Below, one piece after another: positions 41,449 to 50,050 of a stretch of 64,000 nt of DNA. The notes beneath the pieces are model-generated. The model ran no database searches. It was not told where the DNA came from and was given only the letters and a program-made list of their open reading frames with translations. Source of the DNA: an uncultured Collinsella sp. (GTDB taxonomy: Bacteria > Actinomycetota > Coriobacteriia > Coriobacteriales > Coriobacteriaceae); the NCBI GenBank assembly GCA_900759565.1, contig CAAEVV010000039.1, positions 1 through 64,000 on the forward strand, written 5' to 3'. How positions within the stretch are numbered: the stretch's first letter is position 1; each line of letters begins with the position of its first letter. The position numbers were made by a program, and so were the translations under genes.

Positions 41449-42528
41449 CTACTCCCCGTGATGGTGGCCGCAGCAGCACTCGTGGCCGTCATCGTGGCCG
41501 TGGCCGCCGCAGCACTCGTGGTCCTCGCCATGGTGGTGGCCGCAACCGCACTCATGGTCGTCGCCGTGCTCGCCGCAACCGCAGCCGTCCTCGTGAGCAC
41601 CGTGCTCTTCGGGACGATACTGCGACCAGTCCAGACCGGCGGCGATGGCGTCGGCCTCCTCCTTGTAGAGGACCGTGATGGCCTGGGTGCCCAGCTTGGC
41701 GCCACCGATGGCGTCGAGCATATCGTAGAGCGTAAAGGCCACGTCGGCACCGGGCAGAGCGAGCTCACGATCGTCGGCGTAAGCGAGCGCTAGGCGCAGG
41801 TCCTTAATGAAGTGCTCGACCATAAAGCCGGGCTTGTAGTCGCCGTCGAGCGCCTTGGGCGCCAGGCTCTCCATGGCGCCGGACTTGCCGGTACCGCCCA
41901 GGATCATCTGTCGAGTCTTCTCCAGATCAAGGCCGCTCAGCTCGGCAAATGCAATGGCGTCTGCCATGCCGACCATGCAGGCGCCCAGCGACACCTGGTT
42001 GGCAAGCTTGGCAGCCTGACCCTTGCCGGCGCCATCGAAGCAGCAGATGGTTGCCGCAAAGGTGGAAAGGATGTCGCGGACCGGCGCGATGTCGTTCTCG
42101 GTGGCGCCCACGATAGCCGTGAGCGTGCCGGCGATGGCACCCGACTCGCCGCCGGTGACGGGGCAGTCAAACGCCATGCGGCCGGAGACCTGGGCGGCCT
42201 CGGCAATGTCGCGCGCCAGCTCGGGCGAGCTCGTGGTAAGGTCGATCAGGACCGCACCGGGCTTAGTGCACGCGAGCAGACCGTCACCCGCCAGGTAGAG
42301 CTCCTCGACCTCGGAGGGATAACCCACCATGGTAAAGACGACGTCGGCGTTCGCCGCGGCATCTGCCGGCGTATCGGCCCAGACGGCACCGCGCTCAACG
42401 AGCGCTGCGGCCTTGGACTTGGTGCGGTTGTTGACCGTGACGGGATAGCCAGCGTCCAGAATGTGGCCGGCAATGGGGGCACCCATGATTCCGGTGCCGA
42501 TAAATGCGACGGAGAGCTTGTTTGCCAT
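41449..42528 (-). CDS. HIBADH-family dehydrogenase with His/Cys-rich C-terminal tail
   Basis: 359 residues. Residues 1-300 form a 3-hydroxyisobutyrate/tartronate-semialdehyde reductase-type enzyme: Rossmann GTGIMGAPIA at the N-terminus, DCPVTGGESGA, and the catalytic Lys in GKGQAAKLANQ. From residue 309 to the end there is a 51-residue tail with 14 His, 9 Cys and 13 acidic residues in HEC(G/C)CGHHHGE-type repeats, which should bind Ni, Zn or Cu. Such a tail is foreign to the family as I know it. The real substrate is unknown. It leads the operon ending in icd. Confidence 0.83.
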   Translation of the reverse strand: MANKLSVAFIGTGIMGAPIAGHILDAGYPVTVNNRTKSKAAALVERGAVWADTPADAAANADVVFTMVGYPSEVEELYLAGDGLLACTKPGAVLIDLTTSSPELARDIAEAAQVSGRMAFDCPVTGGESGAIAGTLTAIVGATENDIAPVRDILSTFAATICCFDGAGKGQAAKLANQVSLGACMVGMADAIAFAELSGLDLEKTRQMILGGTGKSGAMESLAPKALDGDYKPGFMVEHFIKDLRLALAYADDRELALPGADVAFTLYDMLDAIGGAKLGTQAITVLYKEEADAIAAGLDWSQYRPEEHGAHEDGCGCGEHGDDHECGCGHHHGEDHECCGGHGHDDGHECCCGHHHGE

Positions 42529-42626
42529 GAAACCTTTCCTTTTGGGTTGGGTGTTGTTACCAGGTTGAATACTCGGTGCCAGCGTTTGGGCTGTGAGTCG
42601 AGGGCGATTACGGACGCAGCGCTTGC

Positions 42627-43580
42627 CTACTGACCGCGCACGCGGCGGGCGATACGGTCGGAAAGCGACGCCTTGTCGGCGCGGTTCTTACCCCAAAACG
42701 CGCAGCCCACCATGCCGGGGCCCACGTGCGAGCCGATGGTGGGACCCACGGAGCCGCGAATGATCGTGACGTCGGCGCAACCCTCCTCCTTGCGGATGGC
42801 GGCTTCGAGCCAGTCACCATCCTTTTCGGCATCGGCCGTCATGATGGCGATGGGCATGGTGCGATCGGGCACGTAGTTCTCGCGGAACGACTTGAGGATG
42901 GACTTGAGCGCCTTCTTGCGGCCGCGGTTGACGCCGATCAGCGACAGCGAGCCGGCCAGGTCGTAGGAGAGCTCGGGCTTGACGTCGAGCTTTGCCGTGA
43001 GCTGCGCCGCCGCGGGCGGAATGCGGCCGCCGGCAGCCAGTGCGTCGAAGCTCTCGAGCGTAAAGTAGCCGTGGACGTAGGTCTTTGCCTCGTTTGTCCA
43101 ATCGACCAGCTGCTTGGCGGTCAGTCCCGCCGAACGCTGGCGCACGGCCTCGAGCGCCAAGAGCGCGCCGGTCGCGCAGGGCAGAGCGTTGTCGACCACG
43201 TACAGCTCAAAATCGGGATACTCGGCGCGCACGGCATCTGCCGCCTGGCACGCGGAGTTGTAGCTCGACGACAGCGCCGAGGTAAAGCACAGGTAGACCG
43301 TGGGCGTGCCCTCTTTGGCGCACTCGGTAAAGAACTCGATATAGCGACCGAGCGACACAGCCGAGGTGGACACGCGGGCACCAGCGCGCATGCGGTCGTA
43401 AAACTCCTTGGGCGTGATGCTCGACCAGATGTCGTCTGTGCGCTCCTCGCCATCGATAATGAAGGGGAAACCCAGGATATCGACATCGAGGTTTGCGGCG
43501 ACCTCGGGGCTAAAGTCGCAGCAGGTATCGACGACGATGCGGCAACGGTTCGAATGACCGGCGGATGCGGCCTTGTCCAT
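42627..43580 (-). CDS. DegV-family fatty-acid-binding protein
   Basis: 317 residues. IVVDTCCDFS opens the N-terminal domain, RVSTSAVSLG binds the lipid carboxylate, and FTSALSSSYNSA and the C-terminal GSVGPTIGSHVGPGMVG segment are typical DegV. Members bind fatty acids, and some (FakB) present them to the FakA kinase; no fakA is visible here. The ATG at 43580 has AAGGAG 8 bases upstream. A terminator separates it from hpf. Confidence 0.88.
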   Translation of the reverse strand: MDKAASAGHSNRCRIVVDTCCDFSPEVAANLDVDILGFPFIIDGEERTDDIWSSITPKEFYDRMRAGARVSTSAVSLGRYIEFFTECAKEGTPTVYLCFTSALSSSYNSACQAADAVRAEYPDFELYVVDNALPCATGALLALEAVRQRSAGLTAKQLVDWTNEAKTYVHGYFTLESFDALAAGGRIPPAAAQLTAKLDVKPELSYDLAGSLSLIGVNRGRKKALKSILKSFRENYVPDRTMPIAIMTADAEKDGDWLEAAIRKEEGCADVTIIRGSVGPTIGSHVGPGMVGCAFWGKNRADKASLSDRIARRVRGQ

Positions 43581-43598
43581 CAAAGCGACTCCTTACGT

Positions 43599-43630
43599 AA
43601 AAAGGCGGCCACCCGCATGGGATGGCCGCC
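43599..43630 (-). terminator. Terminator of hpf
   Basis: GGCGGCCA / TGGCCGCC stem with a T-run on the minus strand (43599-43603), 30 bases past the hpf stop codon and just before degV. Confidence 0.85.
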
Positions 43631-43659
43631 AACCGTTAACTCATGCAAGTTAACGTATT

Positions 43660-44244
43660 TTACTCGTCAAGTGTTTCGATGCGGGGCTTGATGATGCCAT
43701 ATCCACCATTCTTACGGTGATACACCACATTGATGAGACCGGTCGTCGCGTTCTCGAACACGTAGAAGTCGTGGCCCAGCAAATCGGTCTGCACCAGCGC
43801 CTGCTCCTCGGTCATCGGGGTGACATCGATGACCTTCTCGCGGACGAGCAGGTCGTCGTCCTCCTCGGGCAGCAGCAGGTCGGCCAGATCCTCGACGCGC
43901 TCGACCGGCGCAACATCCGCGGCGCTGGCACCACCCTGGCGGTTATCCACGACCTTGGTCTTGAACTTGCGCAGCTGGCGGGTGACCTTATCGGCGGAGA
44001 GGTCGATGGCGGCGTACATATCTGCACCGTGCTCGGCAACGCGAATCACCGAACCGCGGGCACGAACCGTAACCTCGACGATTGCCGGGTTGGGGTTCGA
44101 GGGGTTCTTCTCATAGCGAAGTACAACGTCGACCGTCATGGGCTCGATATCGAAAACCTTGAGCGCCTCGCCGATCTTCTCATCCACATGCGCACGCAGA
44201 GCATCGGTTACCGTCGTCTTGCGTCCAGAAACCTTGATATCCAT
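43660..44244 (-). CDS. hpf: Ribosome hibernation promoting factor, long form
   Basis: 194 residues. The N-terminal S30AE domain (about 1-105) begins MDIKVSGRKTTVTDALRAHV; an acidic linker follows; the C-terminal dimerisation domain (about 130-194) has GHDFYVFENATTGLINVVYHRKNGGYGIIKP. The long form pairs 70S ribosomes into inactive 100S dimers in stationary phase. The start at 44244 has GGAG 6 bases upstream. It is monocistronic. The C-terminal part runs to the expected length. Confidence 0.93.
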   Translation of the reverse strand: MDIKVSGRKTTVTDALRAHVDEKIGEALKVFDIEPMTVDVVLRYEKNPSNPNPAIVEVTVRARGSVIRVAEHGADMYAAIDLSADKVTRQLRKFKTKVVDNRQGGASAADVAPVERVEDLADLLLPEEDDDLLVREKVIDVTPMTEEQALVQTDLLGHDFYVFENATTGLINVVYHRKNGGYGIIKPRIETLDE

Positions 44245-44461
44245 ACGTGGCTCCAATCTGCCTCGGGGACTTACTGTACTGGCTATGTACCCATTGCCGT
44301 GCATTTAATCACGCGGATTCCTAAAGACCCGAATAACGATTGCTTGATACCGCATACCGAAGTCTCGCACTTTTCTGTGGCAAAGTGCGCTATAGGAGGG
44401 GGCCGGCGGCTTTGTATTTGGTCCCGAAAATTGGCTTTGACCTGCTAGTTTTATTGGGATG

Positions 44462-44495
44462 AAAAAGCCGGGCTCCCCCATCGGGGAAGCCCGGC
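44462..44495 (-). terminator. Terminator of the amino-acid-binding lipoprotein gene
   Basis: On the minus strand, GCCGGGCTTCCCC / GGGGGAGCCCGGC followed by TTTTTC, 67 bases past the stop codon. Confidence 0.88.
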
Positions 44496-44561
44496 AGTGC
44501 GTGTTGAAACCGTGAAGAAGTGTCCTTTCCAACGTATAGGAGACACCACCCCTAGCAATAA

Positions 44562-45587
44562 CTAGCTATTGAGTTTGTTAATGTCGTCGTCGGTGATGGT
44601 GCCTTCCTGGCTGGACGAGTTGTCCTCGGAGGATGCGGTCTCATTGTTGGAATCGGAGGACTCGCTGCCGGAGGACATGGTCTCACTGGACTCAGAGTCA
44701 CCCGGCTGCACGCTAGCGCCCGAAACCGTCTTAGTGGTGAGGTCGTAGGGCATCGTGCCATACCAGACAGAGTGGACCGCCTCGAGCGTGCCGTCGGCCG
44801 TAATACCGTCGAGGGCATCGCTCACGGCACGGCACAGTTCGTCATTGGACGAGAGCCCCACAACACCAAGCGTCGAGGGCGCCTCGAGCGCACCGACATA
44901 GGAGACCTCGCTCATCAGGCGTGCAAGGTAGCCGCCGGCCGTGGAGTCGCAGATCACATAGTCGACCTCGCCGGACTCGAGCGCCTCAAAGCACTCGTTG
45001 ATGTTGGAGTAGGTCTTTTGGTTGGCGGTGATGCTCTGCTTAGCAAGCGCCTCCTGCGAGGCCGAGGACATTTGGACACCCAGAGTAGACGTGTTAAGGG
45101 TATCGGTGGAAACGCTTAGCGACCCACCATCGCTAGTTTTACCGAACACGGAAGTGGCATCGTACAGGCAGGTGCCGAGCGAGCTAATGTCCCCGTCCGT
45201 GGAGTTAATCTCGCCGATAAAGATATCGGCCTTTTTGTCGCCGAGCGCGGAACCTGCCGAGGACGCATCGACAAAGGCGACCTTAAGGCCCATGCGGCTT
45301 GCGAGGGCGCGGGCGGCGTCGACCGCATACCCCGTGAGCTCGCCGTCGGCGTCCTGTATGGCCTGCGGCGCATCGGAAGTATCGAGGGCGACCGTCAGGG
45401 TTCCGGGAGTGACCAGGGCATCGTCCGACACCGCCGGCGTGACGGTCTCGTACTCGATCTGGTCGATCGTGGGAGTCGTGAACGTAGACAGCGGGTTGAA
45501 CGCGCATCCGCTCAGGCCCAAAACGGCGATGACCGCTGCGGTCCCAGCACCTAACCGAGCCGCGTGCATCAAGCTGCCCCTCACCAT
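44562..45587 (-). CDS. Solute-binding lipoprotein (family 3, amino-acid type)
   Basis: 341 residues. A lipoprotein signal ends at Cys28 (lipobox LSGC). The binding fold follows: LVTPGTLTVALDTSDAP, GYAVDAARALASRMGL, and KADIFIGEINSTD, with a hinge near the VDYVICDSTAGGYL region. The last 60 residues are Ser/Glu/Asp-rich and probably disordered. It would bind an amino acid or similar solute outside the cell. No permease or ATPase gene lies next to it, so it is an orphan or works with a distant transporter. The start at 45587 was chosen from the signal peptide; upstream in-frame sequence lacks protein-like character. Confidence 0.82.
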   Translation of the reverse strand: MVRGSLMHAARLGAGTAAVIAVLGLSGCAFNPLSTFTTPTIDQIEYETVTPAVSDDALVTPGTLTVALDTSDAPQAIQDADGELTGYAVDAARALASRMGLKVAFVDASSAGSALGDKKADIFIGEINSTDGDISSLGTCLYDATSVFGKTSDGGSLSVSTDTLNTSTLGVQMSSASQEALAKQSITANQKTYSNINECFEALESGEVDYVICDSTAGGYLARLMSEVSYVGALEAPSTLGVVGLSSNDELCRAVSDALDGITADGTLEAVHSVWYGTMPYDLTTKTVSGASVQPGDSESSETMSSGSESSDSNNETASSEDNSSSQEGTITDDDINKLNS

Positions 45588-46020
45588 GTCCACTACCCTG
45601 CCTTCTGTGTCGTATACGATCCGTGCCCTGCACGGGATATCGGGTTGTTCCCACCAGCTGACCTGGTATTTGACCCCACACTTGCGCACCGGGGTGTTTG
45701 CTCGGGAGGCCGCAGCCACCTTCACGACTGACCCGCTCGCCCGCGAGGCGGTATTGCCCCAAAGAAAGTAGAACGGACGGTGCGGCTTACATCTAGGACG
45801 CGCCATGATCGCGCCGCGCGCACGCGGTCGCTTACGTGGATCCCTTTGACCGCGTCTGTCTTGGACTAGAACGGGCATTTCGTCCGTCCGCAACCACAGC
45901 CTGGTAGGAACGAAGCGCATTATAGCTAAGTTCAAGCTAAAGTTTAAGGTTAGGGGCGTTATTCGCATCGCGAGTACAGATTTTGCGGGTCGGAGCGGAC
46001 CATTCGTGCCCCTATGAAGC

Positions 46021-46067
46021 CCGGAGCTCCCCTACGGGGAGCTCCGGGGCACCCGTCTCAGGGTGCC
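46021..46067. terminator. Two adjacent GC-rich hairpins
   Basis: CCGGAGCTCCCC / GGGGAGCTCCGG (46021-46047) and GGCACCC / GGGTGCC (46048-46067), next to the repeat element at 46069. There is no T-run. The rest of 45588-46020 shows no gene I can support. Confidence 0.5.
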
Positions 46068-46068
46068 G

Positions 46069-46285
46069 TGTGCAAAAAACGGCAAATATGAGTACTGTTA
46101 CCAATTTAGTAGCAGCGTATTACCGCCTCACGAGCCCTTTTTGAGTTCCGCACAGCCTGCTTGGCGCCAAGATATTCCACATTCGTTTATTATCTCTTCG
46201 CTGAATCCAGATTATCGGCCCAAGTTTCTTTGTTTTTGCTGTCACTAATCTAGTAACAGTACTCATATTTGCCGTTTTTTGCACA
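46069..46285. mobile_element. MITE-like element, copy 1 (217 bp)
   Basis: The ends are inverted: 33 bases match perfectly (TGTGCAAAAAACGGCAAATA then TGAGTACTGTTAC), and similarity continues to ~48 bases. There is no coding capacity. A related element lies at 60676-60903 with shared CAAATATGAGTACTGTTAC and TAGTAGCAGCG. The T-rich right end would also act as a terminator for transcripts from the left. No transposase for it is in the window. Confidence 0.7.
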
Positions 46286-46320
46286 GAGCATATAAACAGA
46301 CCCCCTATAAAGCCATAGTT

Positions 46321-47430
46321 TTACGCTGGTTTGAGCCCAAAGCACGCTCGGAGCGTATTCAGCAGAGCATCTTGCCTCTTTCGACGAGCCTCTACGCGAT
46401 TCTGATATCGCTTACCCATACGCTGGTGGATGCGCCATGCGAGTGCTTCCATCGCTTCCATGTCACAGAGCATTTCGTTGTTGACCGTCGCGACCTCGAT
46501 TCCCATAGTAATCAAGCCCGTGTTGCGCTTTTCATCATGGATACGTCCCCTCCGAGAAGAATGGCCCAGCTCACCGTTGTATTCCAAGTCAAACCGGGCT
46601 GCTTCCTGAAAGGCATCGCAAACCGCATGCGGCATCCCCGAGATCGCCTGTGCACGGTCGTTGAACTCGATCTTGTAGTCGGTCTTAAAGGGACCACAGG
46701 CAAATCCGCCATAGGAAAACGGAAGCGAAAACATGGCAAGCATGATGCACTCCATGGGTGAACGCAGGTTTTCCGACAGATAGGGACACAGCCGCCGCAG
46801 CTGCTTGGCCGCGCTCCCCTTGCATGCCGCGAGGTAATCTACCAGGCAATCGGGTGTCAGCACGGACTCGACCTCAAAGTAACCGACATCTGGCGGCTGG
46901 TCTTTGTCCTTTGCCAATTTGTTCACGACAGGCGAGGTGTAGGGAGGCAGATACTTCCCGCGGTCACTCAGTGAAATCTTAGAGCACAGCTCCTGGGCCA
47001 GGGCAAACGCCTGGATACAGCCGACCTCGCGGGCGACGACAACACAAAGGGCCTCGGGAGATAGACTGTACACCCCCTGTTCCACCCCTAGAATCGAGCC
47101 GGCGGGCAACCCGGAGCATACGGACCAGCTCACGCCAAGAATGCGGCGGCGCTGCGCTGCAGACCCTACCAGCAAGCACAGATCCTCTTGTACCTCGCTG
47201 CTTGCGGCCCCAATCCGCACCAAGTCGGGAAGATAGATGTCCTCGGTCGAGGGCGACGACGTGCGCAGCACACGGCGCTCTTCATCGGGACTGAGGTCCC
47301 TCCAGCCGATATAGCCCATCTGCCGGCGCTCGGCGCGCATCATGCGCAGCGCCGAGGCGCCGGTCAGGATTATGGAAGCCGCTAGCTGTTCGCCTGTCGG
47401 CTCGTTGCGCCGCTCAATCTTTACTGACAC
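46321..47430 (-). CDS. Hypothetical protein with Vsr/DUF559-like endonuclease fold
   Basis: 369 residues from a GTG at 47430 with AGGGG upstream; longer reading overlaps comF and is not protein-like. The middle is unrecognised. Near the C-terminus, FDLEYNGELGHSS, RIHDEKRNTGLITMGIEVATV resembles the E-x-D...K-type core of Vsr-like nucleases, common in small actinobacterial proteins that pair with AbiEi-like factors. Whether it cuts DNA is unknown. It lies 10 bp downstream of comF and is likely in the same transcript. Confidence 0.65.
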   Translation of the reverse strand: MSVKIERRNEPTGEQLAASIILTGASALRMMRAERRQMGYIGWRDLSPDEERRVLRTSSPSTEDIYLPDLVRIGAASSEVQEDLCLLVGSAAQRRRILGVSWSVCSGLPAGSILGVEQGVYSLSPEALCVVVAREVGCIQAFALAQELCSKISLSDRGKYLPPYTSPVVNKLAKDKDQPPDVGYFEVESVLTPDCLVDYLAACKGSAAKQLRRLCPYLSENLRSPMECIMLAMFSLPFSYGGFACGPFKTDYKIEFNDRAQAISGMPHAVCDAFQEAARFDLEYNGELGHSSRRGRIHDEKRNTGLITMGIEVATVNNEMLCDMEAMEALAWRIHQRMGKRYQNRVEARRKRQDALLNTLRACFGLKPA

Positions 47431-47440
47431 AAAACCACCC

Positions 47441-48247
47441 CTACCAAACGCGTGCGATAGCGAGGCCACCGACCGCTGCGGCGCCGGCGCGCTTGAGTTC
47501 CGCCGAAGCCGCGGCCATCGTCGCGCCCGTGGTGATAACGTCATCGATAAGCAGCAGGCGGCGGCCATGCACATCCTCAACCGTCTCGTACATGCCTCGG
47601 GCACGCTCGCGGCGCTCCTCACGACCGAGTTCGCGCTGGTCGCCATGCCCGTACTTGACGAGAGCATCGAGCAGGGGAACACCCGACAGCTCGCAAAATG
47701 GGCGCGCAATGGCCTCCATATGATCAAAACCACGCCGCCGAAACGCTGCCGCCGTCGCAGGCACAAACACCACCGCATCCGCACCGGACAGCACACCTCC
47801 GTAGCGATCGGGCGCTACGACCTGGGCATGCAGGGCGGTGTCGTAGAGCAGCTCTGCCAGATACGGAGCCAGACGTCGCTCGCCCGCATCCTTGTACGCT
47901 TTAATGATGCGCGGCAGCGGATGCGCATAGACGGCGCACGCCAGGCAGCGGTCGAGCGCCTCCGCCATTGCCGAGGACGTGCCCTCGACCGAACACTCAG
48001 TGCACAGCAAATCCCCAAACGGGGCGCCGCATCGGGTGCAGCTATGACGTGGGTCGATGAGCGTGAGCGCAGCCAGACAGTCTTGGCAAATAAGCGCACC
48101 GGCGCGCTCGCAGCCGGCACATCGTGTTGGCGACAATGCCTCGAGCGCCTCGTGTGCCACCCGCTCGGCAAACGGTAGCAATTCGTCCGCAAACGGTAGG
48201 GCACCGGCACCCTGCAGACGGCTCAATATGTTCAGATGGCTCTTCAA
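47441..48247 (-). CDS. comF: ComF-family phosphoribosyltransferase-like protein
   Basis: 268 residues. Two N-terminal zinc-binding CxxC pairs (CAGCERAGALICQDC and CTRCGAPFGDLLCTEC) precede a phosphoribosyltransferase fold with the PRPP loop LLLIDDVITTGATM. ComF assists DNA uptake in naturally competent bacteria; here the role is only inferred. The start codon appears to be TTG at 48247, with AGGGAGG 7 bases upstream inside the arm of the hairpin at 48251. Confidence 0.87.
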   Translation of the reverse strand: MKSHLNILSRLQGAGALPFADELLPFAERVAHEALEALSPTRCAGCERAGALICQDCLAALTLIDPRHSCTRCGAPFGDLLCTECSVEGTSSAMAEALDRCLACAVYAHPLPRIIKAYKDAGERRLAPYLAELLYDTALHAQVVAPDRYGGVLSGADAVVFVPATAAAFRRRGFDHMEAIARPFCELSGVPLLDALVKYGHGDQRELGREERRERARGMYETVEDVHGRRLLLIDDVITTGATMAAASAELKRAGAAAVGGLAIARVW

Positions 48248-48250
48248 GAC

Positions 48251-48286
48251 ACAACCCTCCCTACGCTCGGTCGCAGGGAGGGTTGT
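48251..48286 (-). promoter_or_regulatory. Hairpin overlapping the comF ribosome site
   Basis: A 12-bp perfect stem (ACAACCCTCCCT / AGGGAGGGTTGT) between ricT and comF. Read on the minus strand, the second arm contains the comF Shine-Dalgarno. It could act as the ricT terminator, sequester the comF ribosome site, or do both. Confidence 0.55.
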
Positions 48287-48349
48287 TGATTCGGCGCTAT
48301 GATACCCCGATGCGCTCGGGGCAAGGCGGGCTAAATCCGCTCGCGGGCG

Positions 48350-50050
48350 TTATTCGCCGGCGGGCGGTTGTGGTGCGGGCGAAGACGGGGTCGAGCCCTC
48401 GCCACCATCCTGGCGCGGCTTGCGGGAACGGCGACGGCGACGGCGCTTTTGACCCTGGTCGGCCGAGCCCTCGCCACCGCGATCCTCGCGCGGCTCGCGC
48501 TCGTCGCGAGCGGCGCCACGCGAAGCCTTGGCAGCCGCTCCCCCGCCATCTCCGGGACGACGGCGCGTGACCTTGACCTCGCCATCCGAGACCTGATCGG
48601 CCACGGAGGGCACTGAGGGCTTCTGTTGCGCGCCCGAGGAATGGCGACGGCGCGGACGCGGCGCGCGCTCCTCCTCGCCACGTGACTTGCCGCCCTTGTC
48701 GGCAGGCGCATCGGAACCCGAACCACCCTTGGGGGCGGCACCAGCCTCGCGAGCAGCTGCGGCGCGGAAGGCGTCCTCGCGCTCCTCGCTCGACAGATGA
48801 CGGCGGCGGCGACGTGTGGGGTTCATGCCACCGCCGCGATTCTGCTGCTGGGGCTGCTGAACCTCGCGCTCGCGAGAGGCGTTCTTGCCCGCGGCTGCAG
48901 CCTCGGTAGCATCGCCCGAGCCCGCGCGCTTGCGACGACGACGGCCACCGGCGGCCTCCTCGGCCTCGGGTGTCTCGGCCTTACCACGGCCCTTTCCGCG
49001 GCCACGGCCCTCGCCCTGGCTCTGAGCAGCGCGGGCATCGGAATCGGCATCGCGACGACGGCGCTTGGGCATCGACGTGCCGGCAAGACGGTCGGCGCTC
49101 GACAGGCCATCGCCCACGTCGACGCCGTTCTCGCGGTCGAGCTCCATGAGGGCCAGGCGCATCTCGGGCGACTCGATACGCTCGAGCACGTCACGCGTCA
49201 CGCAGTCGGGGCGGCAATTGCAGCCCTGCTCGGCGGCCTTCTTTTTGCAGCCCTCCGAGCACGTCATATCGGCCAGGTTGACCTTAAAGACTTTGCCGTT
49301 CTCCAGGCGCAGCACCAGCTGCTCACGCGGCGTGTCATACTCCTGGATACGCGCCTTGCCAAGCGGCGTATCGATGAGCGTTTTCTTTTTGGGCGCACGG
49401 CTCTTAAAGTCCTTGTACGCCTCGAACTCATAGCGCAGACAGCACATCAGGCGGCCGCAAACGCCGCTGATCTTGGACGAGTTGAGCGGCAGGTCCTGCT
49501 CTTTTGCCATGCGGATCGAGACGGGCTCAAACTGTCCGCCAAAGCGCGTGCAGCAGAGCTCCTGTCCGCACTGGGCATAGCCGCCCACCAGGCGGGTCTC
49601 GTCGCGCACGCCGATCTGGCGCATGTCGACGCGGATGTGCAGCGTCGAGGACAGATCCTTGACGAGCTGGCGAAAATCGACGCGTTCCTCAGCCGCAAAG
49701 TAGAACACGGCCTTCTCGCCGCCAAACAGGTACTCGACGCCGACCGGCTTCATCTCGAGGTCGAGCTCCTTGACCAGGCGGCGGAAGTCGACCATGGCCT
49801 CGTCGCCCTGGATGGCCAGGTCGTCGGCAAGCTGCAGGTCGATGTCGCTCGCCACGCGCAGCACGGGCTTAAGCGGCTGACCAATCTCGTCTTGCGGCAC
49901 CTCGAAGGGATCGGCCGTGACCAGGCCGATCTCGGTTCCGCGCTCGGTGGAACAAATGGCATAATCGGCCTCGAGGATATCCAGATCCTGCGGGTCGAAC
50001 CACAGGTCGCGCGAGGCGTAGGTAAACTTAACGGGTACAACTAACGGCAT
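48350..50050 (-). CDS. ricT: PSP1-domain protein RicT (YaaT) with long basic tail
   Basis: 566 residues. The PSP1 domain (about 1-280) has MRQIGVRDETRLVGGYAQCG, CCTRFGG, KISGVCGRLMCCLRYE and a following Cys cluster that binds Fe-S in the B. subtilis Ric complex. That complex promotes RNA processing by RNase Y. Unlike the ~275-residue Bacillus protein, this one has about 250 extra residues of Arg/Gly/Ala-rich low complexity with RRRRR stretches, likely disordered and nucleic-acid binding. It overlaps the end of holB by 10 bases, the usual ricT-holB-tmk arrangement. Confidence 0.9.
   Translation of the reverse strand: MPLVVPVKFTYASRDLWFDPQDLDILEADYAICSTERGTEIGLVTADPFEVPQDEIGQPLKPVLRVASDIDLQLADDLAIQGDEAMVDFRRLVKELDLEMKPVGVEYLFGGEKAVFYFAAEERVDFRQLVKDLSSTLHIRVDMRQIGVRDETRLVGGYAQCGQELCCTRFGGQFEPVSIRMAKEQDLPLNSSKISGVCGRLMCCLRYEFEAYKDFKSRAPKKKTLIDTPLGKARIQEYDTPREQLVLRLENGKVFKVNLADMTCSEGCKKKAAEQGCNCRPDCVTRDVLERIESPEMRLALMELDRENGVDVGDGLSSADRLAGTSMPKRRRRDADSDARAAQSQGEGRGRGKGRGKAETPEAEEAAGGRRRRKRAGSGDATEAAAAGKNASREREVQQPQQQNRGGGMNPTRRRRRHLSSEEREDAFRAAAAREAGAAPKGGSGSDAPADKGGKSRGEEERAPRPRRRHSSGAQQKPSVPSVADQVSDGEVKVTRRRPGDGGGAAAKASRGAARDEREPREDRGGEGSADQGQKRRRRRRSRKPRQDGGEGSTPSSPAPQPPAGE

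Noticed and set aside
45588..45968. N-terminal extension of the solute-binding lipoprotein frame
   Set aside because: The lipoprotein signal begins at 45587; the upstream codons are Arg/Trp-rich without domain character and place the signal in mid-protein.
47431..47796. Upstream extension of the nuclease-like gene
   Set aside because: These codons overlap comF in another frame and read as a shadow of it (Arg/Ser/Cys-rich). The GTG at 47430 has a ribosome site.
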